From the NCBI GenBank assembly GCA_942493055.1, contig OW818680.1, positions 4,836,001 to 4,900,000 of the forward strand: a DNA stretch of 64,000 bases. The letters are read 5' to 3'. Positions within the stretch are counted from its first letter, which is position 1; each line of letters starts with the position of its first letter. The notes under the pieces were generated by a model that was not told the origin of the DNA, did no database searches, and was given only the letters and a program-made list of their open reading frames with translations. This stretch comes from CAIZQW01 sp942493055. Its GTDB lineage: Bacteria > Verrucomicrobiota > Kiritimatiellia > RFP12 > UBA1067. The translations under genes and the position numbers were made by a program. This document shows, piece by piece, positions 18,184-26,380 of this stretch.

Positions 18184-18196
18184 AGTTCTAAAGTTG
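18141..18196 (+). repeat. Family A array, forward, overlapping the capF 3' end
   Basis: Two runs of AGTTCTAA units spanning the last capF codons and the start of the gap. It faces the reverse array at 18414-18447, so the pair brackets a 217-base insert. Confidence 0.85.
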
Positions 18197-18475
18197 GATG
18201 CTCTTGCTAAGCCCCTCATTATCCAACGGCTCGGCACTGCCTCGTCCTCCAGATGCTGGCACAGCGAAGAATTATTTGCATGGAAGGCGAACCTGTGTTG
18301 AGCCGCAGAGGTTTTTTGCAAGAGTCTCACTTGAATTAAAGGAAAGTGCTAAAGCAAAGGGAAGTTCGTTCGTGCGCATCATCATTCCAGTGCTGGACGT
18401 TCGGTGTTAACAAACTTTAGAACTTTAGCAATTTAGAACTTTAGAACTAAAAACGAAGCGAAGCGGAGTTTTTTT
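18197..18475. other. capF-capG spacer with reverse family A array
   Basis: Bases 18197-18413 contain no recognisable gene; a 70-codon open frame here has no visible family features. Bases 18414-18447 are a reverse family A array (TTAGAACT units). A short purine-rich leader with AAGCGGAG then precedes capG. The forward and reverse arrays at the two ends make this gap a roughly 300-base inverted-repeat unit. Confidence 0.6.
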
Positions 18476-19693
18476 ATGAAAGTCATGACAGTTATCGGTA
18501 CGCGACCGGAGATCATTCGGTTGTCGCGGGTGATGGCCGCCCTTGATCAAGCCGTGGAGCAGGTGATCGTTCACACGGGACAAAATTACGACTACGAATT
18601 GAACCAGGTCTTCTTTGATGACCTTGAGTTGCGTAAGCCCGATTATTTTTTGGATGCCGCAGGAAAGACTGCCTGCGAAACCGTTGGAAATATCATTGCA
18701 AAGGCGGATGCCTTGATGGGCGAAGTCAACCCTGATGCACTGCTTGTTCTGGGCGATACGAACAGTTGCCTGGTGGCCTATCCTGCAAAACGGCGTAAGA
18801 TTCCGGTTTTTCACATGGAGGCTGGCAATCGTTGCTTTGATCAGCGTGTGCCAGAGGAGATCAACCGTAAAATTATTGATCACATGGCAGATATCAATCT
18901 TCCTTATAGCACTATTGCGCGTGATTACTTGCTCAGGGAGGGACTGCCGCCGGACCGCGTGATTAAGACGGGCAGTCCGATGAAAGAAGTGCTGATGCAC
19001 TATTTACCCAAGGTTTCCGAATCGAAGATTCTGGAAACCTTGGGTTTAGTTCTAAAGTTCGAGCCGACTTCGCTTGCAGCTACGCCGAGCCAGGGTAGTT
19101 CTAAAGTTCTAAAGTTGGAGAGTACTGAAGCACTTGCGTTATTGAAGGGCAAACCTGCAAAGCCCTATTTTTTGGTGAGTGCGCATCGGGAGGAGAATAT
19201 TGATTTGCCGGGGCGGTTTGAGAAGTTGGCGAATGTGCTGAATCAATTGGCAGAGACGTATGGGTGGCCTGTGATTGTGACAACCCATCCGCGAACACGC
19301 AAGCGCATGGAATCATCTGGCATTGAGTTTTCTGACTTAGTCCAGTTTCATAAGCCGTTCGGATTAACCGACTATCTGGCTCTTCAGCTTTCAGCGAAGG
19401 CAATATTATCCGATAGCGGAACAGTCACTGAAGAGTCCTCGATCTTGGATTTGCCTGCCTTGAATATTCGGGATGCACATGAACGTCCAGAGGGTATGGA
19501 GGAGGGGGTTGTCATGATGACAGGACTGGAGTGGATTGTGATCAAGCCTGCCTTGGATGTACTTCTGGAAGGGCAACGAAAACAGCGCAAGATCGTGACT
19601 GATTATGATGTGGACAATGTGTCTGACAAGGTGGTGTGTGCCATTTTAAGTTACACGAGTTATGTGAAGCGGACGGTTTGGAAAGAAACATAG
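18476..19693 (+). CDS. capG: UDP-N-acetylglucosamine 2-epimerase family (CapG/FnlC) with in-frame insert
   Basis: A 405-residue protein with the 2-epimerase signature: 'VIGTRPEIIRLSRVMAAL', 'VHTGQNYDYELNQVFFDDL', 'VLGDTNSCL', 'MEAGNRCFDQRVPEEINRKI', 'FLVSAHREENID' and 'ILSDSGTVTEESSIL'. It is the third step of UDP-L-FucNAc synthesis. Between residues about 191 and 216 an extra segment (FEPTSLAATPSQGSSKVLK and flanks) is encoded by the composite repeat at 19048-19122. The frame is kept, and the insert lies just before the strand leading to SAHREEN, in a region likely to be a loop. Confidence 0.92.
   Translation: MKVMTVIGTRPEIIRLSRVMAALDQAVEQVIVHTGQNYDYELNQVFFDDLELRKPDYFLDAAGKTACETVGNIIAKADALMGEVNPDALLVLGDTNSCLVAYPAKRRKIPVFHMEAGNRCFDQRVPEEINRKIIDHMADINLPYSTIARDYLLREGLPPDRVIKTGSPMKEVLMHYLPKVSESKILETLGLVLKFEPTSLAATPSQGSSKVLKLESTEALALLKGKPAKPYFLVSAHREENIDLPGRFEKLANVLNQLAETYGWPVIVTTHPRTRKRMESSGIEFSDLVQFHKPFGLTDYLALQLSAKAILSDSGTVTEESSILDLPALNIRDAHERPEGMEEGVVMMTGLEWIVIKPALDVLLEGQRKQRKIVTDYDVDNVSDKVVCAILSYTSYVKRTVWKET
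19048..19122 (+). repeat. Composite A-I-A repeat inside capG
   Basis: A family A half-array (AGTTCTAAAGTTC), then the 35-base element I (starts GAGCCGACTTCGCTTGCAGC, ends CCGAGCCAGGG), then another family A array. The same composite occurs in the glycosyltransferase genes at 35087-35156 and 38589-38661, and as A-I at 42504-42553, each time in an open reading frame. Confidence 0.9.
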
Positions 19694-19710
19694 GCAAAAG
19701 GAGCTATCGT

Positions 19711-20592
19711 ATGTTTAAAACACTCAGGTATGTATTGAGCCATCCGTTAAATGCCAACCAGAAAAGCATGGCATTCATGCGCTATATCCGCTGGCATCTC
19801 GGGAGCCGCATCCTGCGGATGACAGTCGTGTGCGAATGGATCAATGGGGTGAAGTTCTATGTTCGTGAGCGGGAGTCGGGAGTCCTTGGTAATCTCTACA
19901 CAGGATTGTATGAATTTCCAGACATGGCGTATCTGTTGCATGTTATGCAAGCTGACGATGTCTTCTACGATGTGGGCTCAAATGTCGGTGTCTATTCGTT
20001 GTTGGCCTGTGGTGTCGTAGGATGCAAAGGGTATGCCTTTGAACCCCTTCCGGAAACTTTTCAGCGTTTGGTTGAAAATGTGCGCTTGAACCACTTGGAG
20101 GAACGGTGCGTATGCGTGAATAGAGGGGTTGGGGAGACCAGCGGTATACTGCGGTTTACAAGCACAAGCGACACTATGAATCATGTCGTGGCAGAGGGGG
20201 AGGCTTGTCCGCAGGCTATCGAGATTGAAATTGCGCCGTTAGATGACATGGGGTATCCGACCCCGGCCTTAATGAAGATCGATGTGGAGGGGTATGAGAC
20301 GCTGGTCTTGAGAGGCGCGGAAAAAGTACTCGCGAATCCGAAACTGAACTCTGTTATTATGGAGTTGAACGGCTCTGGGACACGATATGGATTTGATGAG
20401 GATGATATCGTGAAGGTGATGAAAGGTCACGGATTCAAAACGTTTGCCTATGATCCCTTTGCGCGCGAATTGAAAGAATTGGAGGGAAAAAATCGAGGGG
20501 AAGGAAATACGATCTTTATCCGGGATTGCGAGGCGGCGCGGCGGCTTGTCAAGGCGGCAAAGCCAATTCGGATCCATGGGGTTCAGTTCTAG
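19711..20592 (+). CDS. FkbM family SAM-dependent methyltransferase
   Basis: The ATG at 19711 follows AAAGGAG and is preferred over an upstream in-frame ATG inside capG, giving 293 residues. Methyltransferase motifs: 'FYDVGSNVGVYSLLAC' (SAM motif I), 'GYAFEPLPETFQRL', and 'LMKIDVEGYETLVLRGAEKVL' typical of FkbM. It would O-methylate a sugar hydroxyl of the glycan. One of three FkbM-type genes in the window. Confidence 0.87.
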   Translation: MFKTLRYVLSHPLNANQKSMAFMRYIRWHLGSRILRMTVVCEWINGVKFYVRERESGVLGNLYTGLYEFPDMAYLLHVMQADDVFYDVGSNVGVYSLLACGVVGCKGYAFEPLPETFQRLVENVRLNHLEERCVCVNRGVGETSGILRFTSTSDTMNHVVAEGEACPQAIEIEIAPLDDMGYPTPALMKIDVEGYETLVLRGAEKVLANPKLNSVIMELNGSGTRYGFDEDDIVKVMKGHGFKTFAYDPFARELKELEGKNRGEGNTIFIRDCEAARRLVKAAKPIRIHGVQF

Positions 20593-20657
20593 ACTCCAGT
20601 CCGCGGGCATAATCAGGAATCATTGGGTGGCCTAACGTTTGAGTTCGAACATCTAAA

Positions 20658-21764
20658 ATGAAAAAAATTCTTATTTTCCAACCCGCGCTCGCACCCTACC
20701 GAATTGATTTCTTGAATCTGCTTGCCGAACGATTTGAAGTAAGCCTTTGTGTCTTAAATAAAAATTTGGACTCGCAGACGTTCAATCAGGAGAAGCTTCT
20801 CGCCCGTCTACGCGTGAAGGTGAGTTTTCTTCTCTCCGGGTTTAGAATCGGAGGGCGACTGCTTCGCCTTGGGATCCTCCGAAAAGTTCGAGAGGAGGCG
20901 CCGGACATCGTCTGCTCCTACGAATATAGCCTGGTGACACTCGTATTATTGATATATAAGCGGCTTTCAGCTCGGCCGTGGAAACTGATTGTGATGACAG
21001 ACGACAATCTGGAAATGTTAGAGACACAGAGAGGAGTACGGCGGCTGATTCGCTCTGGGGTTTTGAGCTGGATCGATGGTGTGGTTGTGACGTCTGCGGC
21101 CTCCAGGGATTGGATGCGTGCACGGCTCTCTCCGTATCAGACGGTCAGTGTTATTCCGATTATCCATGGTGAGAGGGAACTCCGAAAAGAACAAACCCAT
21201 ATTCTGGCGATTGCGAAGGGGTATTGTGATCAGTATGCGCTGGTTCAAAAGAAGGTTGTCTTATTTGTCGCCCGGTTCCACCCAGTAAAGAACGTGCCCT
21301 TTTTGCTGAAGGCGTTTGCAGCGGTGACTGACAAGGATGCTCTGCTTGTGCTGGTCGGGCAAGGGCCAGAAGAGGCGTGTTACCGGGATCTGATTGGCCG
21401 ACTAGGTATTGGAAGCCGCGTGCTCCTCCCCGGGCGGCTCGAAGGAAATCCGCTCTATGCATGGTATGCCTTGGCAAACCTGCTCGTGCTTCCAAGTCAG
21501 TATGAGCCTTTTGGCGCTGTCGTGAATGAGGCCTTGATCTTTGGAGCCCCCTGCCTGGTCGCGGAACATGTCGGGGCGAAGAGTCTGCTCAGCGACCCTG
21601 CGCAAGGCGCTATTTTTTCACTTGGAGATCCTCAGCAGCTTGCCAAACTGATTGACAGGTATCTTCAAGGAGCCGAACCTGTACGCACGGAACGACCATC
21701 ACTGATGTCAACGACCTTGCCGATGTATGTTGAGAAACTGGCAAGCGAGTGGGAGCTTGTCTAA
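20658..21764 (+). CDS. Glycosyltransferase family 4
   Basis: A 368-residue GT-B protein. 'ILIFQPALAPYRIDFLNLLAERF' is a common N-terminus of GT4 enzymes. The second domain begins at 'KVVLFVARFHPVKNVPFLLKAF' (about residue 200), followed by 'LVLVGQGPEEACYRDLIGRLG' and 'LLVLPSQYEPFGAVVNEALIFGAPCL' with the E-x7-E donor motif. Substrate unknown. Confidence 0.88.
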   Translation: MKKILIFQPALAPYRIDFLNLLAERFEVSLCVLNKNLDSQTFNQEKLLARLRVKVSFLLSGFRIGGRLLRLGILRKVREEAPDIVCSYEYSLVTLVLLIYKRLSARPWKLIVMTDDNLEMLETQRGVRRLIRSGVLSWIDGVVVTSAASRDWMRARLSPYQTVSVIPIIHGERELRKEQTHILAIAKGYCDQYALVQKKVVLFVARFHPVKNVPFLLKAFAAVTDKDALLVLVGQGPEEACYRDLIGRLGIGSRVLLPGRLEGNPLYAWYALANLLVLPSQYEPFGAVVNEALIFGAPCLVAEHVGAKSLLSDPAQGAIFSLGDPQQLAKLIDRYLQGAEPVRTERPSLMSTTLPMYVEKLASEWELV

Positions 21765-21887
21765 AACTCCAAGATTTTTTCGCCAAATTTAACGAACGAA
21801 GCTAAATCTAGTGCATTAGTTGATAAACGTTAACAGTCAGTTTGTTAAACAGGCCGCACATGCGGTAAGAAACAAGGAGGACTCCCC
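21765..21887. other. Intergenic gap with degenerate family C motifs
   Basis: Bases 21781-21850 contain scattered AAATTTAACGAACG and TTAGTTGATAAACGTT motifs related to family C in both directions. A good ribosome binding site (AAGGAGG) precedes the next gene. Confidence 0.5.
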
Positions 21888-22448
21888 ATGAGTATGTTAC
21901 AGAAATATCTTCTCCTGTCCCTTCTGGTTTTCAGTGGGCAGATAGGTCTAGTTGCCCAAGTGAAGGGCAAGGATGCGGAGCTGCCATTAGTTGCTAAGAG
22001 CGCGATTCAGGAGATGGAGCGTTCCATTTTGCTGGCGAAGAAAAAGGCTGTGGAAAAGTTGAGAGCCGTGATGAAGACAGAGATGCAGGCTGGTAATCTT
22101 GAACGGGCTAACCTGATCAATCAAGCGATTAAAGAGATTGGCGACCTTACGGAAGAGCCTCTTGTGCCAAAGACGAACGAGGCGATTGTAGGTGAGTGGA
22201 AAAAGAAGGACGGAACTAATATTACGTTTGACAAAAAGGGGACAGTCGCACTGCCAACGGGATGGAGCGGATCTTGGGCGCTGAATGAGAAGACAGTTGT
22301 TGTAGTCTTGCACACGCTAGGAGGGAAGCCTGCTGCAATTCAACATAAGCTTGTTTACAATTTGCCAGTTCAAAGAAAACAAGAGAATCGGTTAGTCTGG
22401 GTTTTTGAATGTCAGAATATTCCTGATTATACATGTACTAAACAATGA
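21888..22448 (+). CDS. Exported protein of unknown function
   Basis: A 186-residue protein with a signal peptide (hydrophobic residues 7-20). The mature N-terminal half is a charged helical segment (residues 35-85: EMERSILLAKKKAVEKLRAV) likely to form a coiled coil. The C-terminal half has beta-strand character and reads 'IVGEWKKKDGTNITFDKKG' and 'WSGSWALNEK', which resembles the simple beta domain found in secreted PVC proteins. I do not recognise a named family. AAGGAGG precedes the start. Its place in the glycan locus suggests a periplasmic or surface role. Confidence 0.7.
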   Translation: MSMLQKYLLLSLLVFSGQIGLVAQVKGKDAELPLVAKSAIQEMERSILLAKKKAVEKLRAVMKTEMQAGNLERANLINQAIKEIGDLTEEPLVPKTNEAIVGEWKKKDGTNITFDKKGTVALPTGWSGSWALNEKTVVVVLHTLGGKPAAIQHKLVYNLPVQRKQENRLVWVFECQNIPDYTCTKQ

Positions 22449-22539
22449 TTAATGAACTTCTCCAAAATTACTGCTTATTTTTTTCGATGAGATGACGTAA
22501 TTTATAAAAAATATCAACGGACGCTATAGATAATAAGAC

Positions 22540-23883
22540 ATGAAATTAGATGAAACGATTTTTTTGATCCCCTTGTTTGCTGCGCTTGAACAGGATGGAA
22601 TCCGTTATGCCGTCATGCGCAATGCGGAGAGCTTGCCGTTCGACCTGGGGGATGGCGATATTGATCTTTTGATCCATCCTGATGATTTTAAGCAGGGCGT
22701 GGCGATGATTAAGCGTGTGGCGCTGGCGTGTGGCGGCGGGGTGGTCGCGGAAACACATTCGCTCATGTTCTGTCAGGTTGAGCTTGCCGGTTGCAAGGAG
22801 GGGGTTTGGTGGGGGGTGTGTCTGGATATCTTTGCAGAGGTCAGGTATCGCGGATTTGCCAAACTCGTGGATGACTCGATTTTTTTGCAATGCGTGCAGA
22901 CCCCAAACAAGATATGGACTTTTCCTGACGATGTCGGCAGTTTGCTCGGTTTTTTAAAAGAGTTACTCTACAACGGGAAATATACAGAGCGCTATGCGAG
23001 TCTGGCTAGGCGGGCTGTGGAAACAGGGAGGCATGCCTCCTTCCCGTGTCTGCAGAAGGAAATTCTCTCCTTGTTGAACCGTATTCTCCAGCAAGGTGCG
23101 GTCTCAACATCCGAGGCATCTCGCATCAGGCGCGGGATCAACCGACAAGCCTGCGCTCAGAACCCGCTGCGTTATCTTGTTGATAGAGCGCTGTTTGTCG
23201 GGGCCCGTCTCAGACGGGTCTTCAAACCCGCGGGTCGCATGGTTGCTGTCTTGGGCACAGATGGTGCAGGGAAGTCAACGTTGCTGGATGCGGCTCTGCC
23301 GCTCCTGCTGAAGGTTGCGCATGGATCCGTGATCGTGCATCACCTGAAGCCGGATCTGTTGCCCCCGTTAGCCCGTCTGAAGGGGAGAACGGACCGCCCG
23401 CGTGGCCCTGTCAAGGATCCACATGGCTCGAAGCCTTCAGGTTTTCTTGGCTCCTGCATGCGGGTTTCCTACTTAATGGTTGATTATGTGGCTGGCTATT
23501 GGATCAAGGTTTTTCCTCTGCTGATCAAGGTCCCGCCAACAATTTATGTGTTTGACCGTTATGCGTATGACATGTTGTTGGACGGGAAGAGACTTCGGAT
23601 TGCCCTGCCCGAGTGGATGATCAAGAGTGCGCTCCTCTTTGTTCCGCGCCCAGATCGTATCATCTGCCTGGGAGGTGATCCTGATATACTGGTTGAGCGG
23701 AAGAAGGAGTTGTCGCTTGAAGAGGTCAAACATCAGGTTGCTGCCTTGCATGCTTGGGCTGATACCCATCCTAGAGCGTTCTTCCTTTCAACGACCGAAC
23801 CTCTGGAAGAGACGGTGGATGCGTTTATGCGTGTTCTTTTGCTGAATCCTCCTCAAACGAATGTCCCCTCACTATCAGATTGA
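22540..23883 (+). CDS. Nucleotidyltransferase-like plus thymidylate-kinase-like fusion protein
   Basis: A 447-residue protein. Residues 1-150 look like a nucleotidyltransferase fold ('RYAVMRNAESL', acidic 'GDGDIDLLIHPDDF'). From about residue 232 there is a P-loop kinase domain: 'MVAVLGTDGAGKSTLLDA' (Walker A) and 'TIYVFDRYAYDMLLDG' (the DR-Y motif of thymidylate-kinase-like enzymes). Such fusions occur in capsule loci with unknown substrates. Its 3' end overlaps the next kinase gene by 23 bases, so the two proteins are probably made together. Confidence 0.72.
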   Translation: MKLDETIFLIPLFAALEQDGIRYAVMRNAESLPFDLGDGDIDLLIHPDDFKQGVAMIKRVALACGGGVVAETHSLMFCQVELAGCKEGVWWGVCLDIFAEVRYRGFAKLVDDSIFLQCVQTPNKIWTFPDDVGSLLGFLKELLYNGKYTERYASLARRAVETGRHASFPCLQKEILSLLNRILQQGAVSTSEASRIRRGINRQACAQNPLRYLVDRALFVGARLRRVFKPAGRMVAVLGTDGAGKSTLLDAALPLLLKVAHGSVIVHHLKPDLLPPLARLKGRTDRPRGPVKDPHGSKPSGFLGSCMRVSYLMVDYVAGYWIKVFPLLIKVPPTIYVFDRYAYDMLLDGKRLRIALPEWMIKSALLFVPRPDRIICLGGDPDILVERKKELSLEEVKHQVAALHAWADTHPRAFFLSTTEPLEETVDAFMRVLLLNPPQTNVPSLSD

Positions 23884-25153
23884 TGAACGGCTTGCGTCGT
23901 GGAAGGTGACTTTGCCTCTGCATAAGGAGGCAAGATTGTGCGTCCTCCATGCCCCCGAACCAGTGGTTCAGAGTCTTTTGCGGCATGATGTCCAGGTTGA
24001 TGTCACGTGTGACCCGGGCAGCGACTATGATGCGATTGTTGAATACGGGGTAAGAGGGGCATCGAAGAGAACCGGCTACCAGGCACATTGTTTCATGGGG
24101 TTGCCTGCAACCCTGCCGCGCATCTGGATTGACCTCTCCACACCTCGGTCACGTGTCTCGGGGTTAAACGTGCATCGTCCGGGACGTTGGTTCATGCGTG
24201 CCGCTGTGTGGGGGATTAAGCTGCTTGCGCGTTTTACGTCGTGTCTTGTTGTGCCCGGTTTATATGTGACGGTGCACAGCAAAACACGTGGGCACTCAAG
24301 CAACTCTGTTCTGGATTGCGCAGCAGCGGCGATTTTGCATGAGGCCATCCAGTTCCTGACCCTCTATTCGGGGTCAATTGATCAAAAACGGAAGATCACG
24401 GTCCGCCTTTGCCTCCAATCCGGGCGGCAGGTGATTGCAAAGGTTGCGGATACCGCTGCGGGGAAGGCCGCGGTTCTTCAAGAGTCAGCGGCCCTGAAGT
24501 GGCTGTCAGCCACAGAGGTCGCATCACAGGTTCCGCAAATACTGGGCGAACCCTTTGAAGAGAACGGGGCCATGGTCCAGTTCCAATCGCTTCTGCCCGA
24601 CGGACGATACATGAGTGCATTAGGCCCTGCGCATCTTCAGTTTTTAAAGGCCCTGCGCAATAAATCACGCCAGCAGATGGCACTGAAGGATATCCCCCTG
24701 TATAGGGCCCTTCAGAAAACAGATATTTTTAGAAGAGGCATGGAGGCTCGTCAGGACTCTTTGCCTCTTTCTGGTTTTGCCGGAGCAATATCCTCTTGTG
24801 ATCTGCTTGAAATGGTCAGGTGCTTGAAGGAAAACGAAGAGACGCTTCTGGAGGTCGGTTTTTCGCATGGCGACTTTGCGCCATGGAATTGTTCGCTTTC
24901 GACTGCTTCTTCACCACAGCTCTTTGTATACGACTGGGAAGACGCAGATCCTCTTGCTCCAGCTGGCATTGATGTGTTTCATTTTCTCTATAAACAAGCA
25001 GTGCTGGTAGGACCTTGGGAAGGAATGGATGCGATTCGGAATAAATGGTATCAGTATGTAAGTGAGGATGTGTCTATAAATACGCAAGTATATTTAGCAA
25101 TCTCTTTGCTTCGAGAATTTGCAGCTGACACTGGAATTAAGGAAATAGGATGA
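23861..25153 (+). CDS. Aminoglycoside-phosphotransferase-fold kinase
   Basis: A 430-residue protein. The C-terminal part carries the APH/choline-kinase signature 'FSHGDFAPWNCSL' (HGDxxxxN, about residue 336) and 'LFVYDWEDADPLAPAGIDVFHFL' (the metal-binding Asp). The N-terminal about 150 residues are unassigned and include 'RCVLHAPEPVVQSLL'-like sequence. It probably phosphorylates a small-molecule or sugar substrate. The start overlaps the preceding gene by 23 bases and the stop overlaps the next by 4 bases. Confidence 0.7.
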   Translation: MSPHYQIDERLASWKVTLPLHKEARLCVLHAPEPVVQSLLRHDVQVDVTCDPGSDYDAIVEYGVRGASKRTGYQAHCFMGLPATLPRIWIDLSTPRSRVSGLNVHRPGRWFMRAAVWGIKLLARFTSCLVVPGLYVTVHSKTRGHSSNSVLDCAAAAILHEAIQFLTLYSGSIDQKRKITVRLCLQSGRQVIAKVADTAAGKAAVLQESAALKWLSATEVASQVPQILGEPFEENGAMVQFQSLLPDGRYMSALGPAHLQFLKALRNKSRQQMALKDIPLYRALQKTDIFRRGMEARQDSLPLSGFAGAISSCDLLEMVRCLKENEETLLEVGFSHGDFAPWNCSLSTASSPQLFVYDWEDADPLAPAGIDVFHFLYKQAVLVGPWEGMDAIRNKWYQYVSEDVSINTQVYLAISLLREFAADTGIKEIG

Positions 25154-26376
25154 AAATTTTGGTAATTGCTTATGCCTGTGAGCCTAATCGTGGTTCTGAA
25201 CCTGAAGTAGGTTGGCAATGGGTGCAGCAACTGTGTCGAGAGCACGATGTATGTGTATTTACCAAAGCTAATAATAAGGAGCCTATTGAAGCAACAGATA
25301 TTCGGCTAAAATTTCCAAATCTCCGATTTGAGTATATTCATGTGCCGATGTGGTTGTCGTTTTGGAAAAAGAAGAATTTTGGAATTCAACTTTATTATGT
25401 TTTGTGGCAATTATTTGCTCTTTATAGAGGCATGATTTTGCATAGGAAGGAAAAGTTTGATTTAGCACATCATCTTACATTTAGTCCGTTTTACTTTCCG
25501 CCAATTGTTAGCTTGTTGCCAATACCGTTTATTTGGGGTCCTGTAGGTGCTGGTGAAATTGTGCCGAGGCAATATTTTAGCTTGTTCACGGTTCGCCAAC
25601 AGTTACGGGAATATCTGCGTTTATTGGTTCGCATAATTGCAAAATATAATCCATTATTCTTGTATGCATCACGCAAAGCATTACTAATTGTTGCTGCGAC
25701 ACAAGAAACCAAAAATGTTTTTCCACTAACGTGTGCCAAAAAAATTCTTGTTGAGCCCCAGATTGGCATGGATTTGTCCTCGTCACTTAAAATGAAGGAA
25801 AAGGCTTCAACTACGGAGTGCATAAGGATACTTACTGCTGGGAGACATGTGTATTGGAAGGGGCATATTATCGTCATCAAAGCATTTGCTCGATTACTAA
25901 CGAAAACAAACAAGCGATTTGAATTAGTCGTTTTAAGCAATGGGCCAGAACTTGCACGATTAGAGAGGGAAGTACATGTTCAAGGCATTAACGATAAGGT
26001 CTCTTTTTTAAATTGGTTGCCTGATAGAAGTGCTGTGTTCGAGCAATATGCCCGTGCTAACGTTTTTGCCTATTGCAGTTTTTTTGAATGTGGTGGATAT
26101 GTTGTTCTTGAGGCAATGGCTCATGGCGTACCTGTCATCAGCATTCATCTGGGCGGTCCAGGAGAGATTGTAACTAATGAGAATGGTGCATTAGTTGAAC
26201 CAGGACCGATTGAGGAGACTATAGAAACGTTTAGCAATTTATTGCTTGAGCTTGCATTTAATGATAAATGGTTGCCAAGGAAAATTGAGAGAACAATCAA
26301 GGATATAAATGAGCTTCACAGATGGGATATGAAAGGTGATAGGCTTCTTAAAATGATCAGGGAGAAAATCAAGTAA
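25150..26376 (+). CDS. Glycosyltransferase family 4, A+T-rich
   Basis: A 408-residue GT4. 'ILVIAYACEPNRGSEPEVGWQW' is a typical N-terminus; 'RILTAGRHVYWKGHIIVIKAF' opens the second domain and 'NVFAYCSFFECGGYVVLEAMAHGVPVI' carries the donor-site motif. The gene is distinctly richer in A+T than both neighbours, although it is coupled to the upstream kinase by an ATGA overlap. This suggests horizontal replacement of a module. Confidence 0.88.
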   Translation: MKILVIAYACEPNRGSEPEVGWQWVQQLCREHDVCVFTKANNKEPIEATDIRLKFPNLRFEYIHVPMWLSFWKKKNFGIQLYYVLWQLFALYRGMILHRKEKFDLAHHLTFSPFYFPPIVSLLPIPFIWGPVGAGEIVPRQYFSLFTVRQQLREYLRLLVRIIAKYNPLFLYASRKALLIVAATQETKNVFPLTCAKKILVEPQIGMDLSSSLKMKEKASTTECIRILTAGRHVYWKGHIIVIKAFARLLTKTNKRFELVVLSNGPELARLEREVHVQGINDKVSFLNWLPDRSAVFEQYARANVFAYCSFFECGGYVVLEAMAHGVPVISIHLGGPGEIVTNENGALVEPGPIEETIETFSNLLLELAFNDKWLPRKIERTIKDINELHRWDMKGDRLLKMIREKIK

Positions 26377-26380
26377 TAAT

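Noticed and set aside
18198..18410. 70-codon frame between capF and capG
   Set aside because: No ribosome binding site and no recognisable features; treated as spacer between facing arrays.
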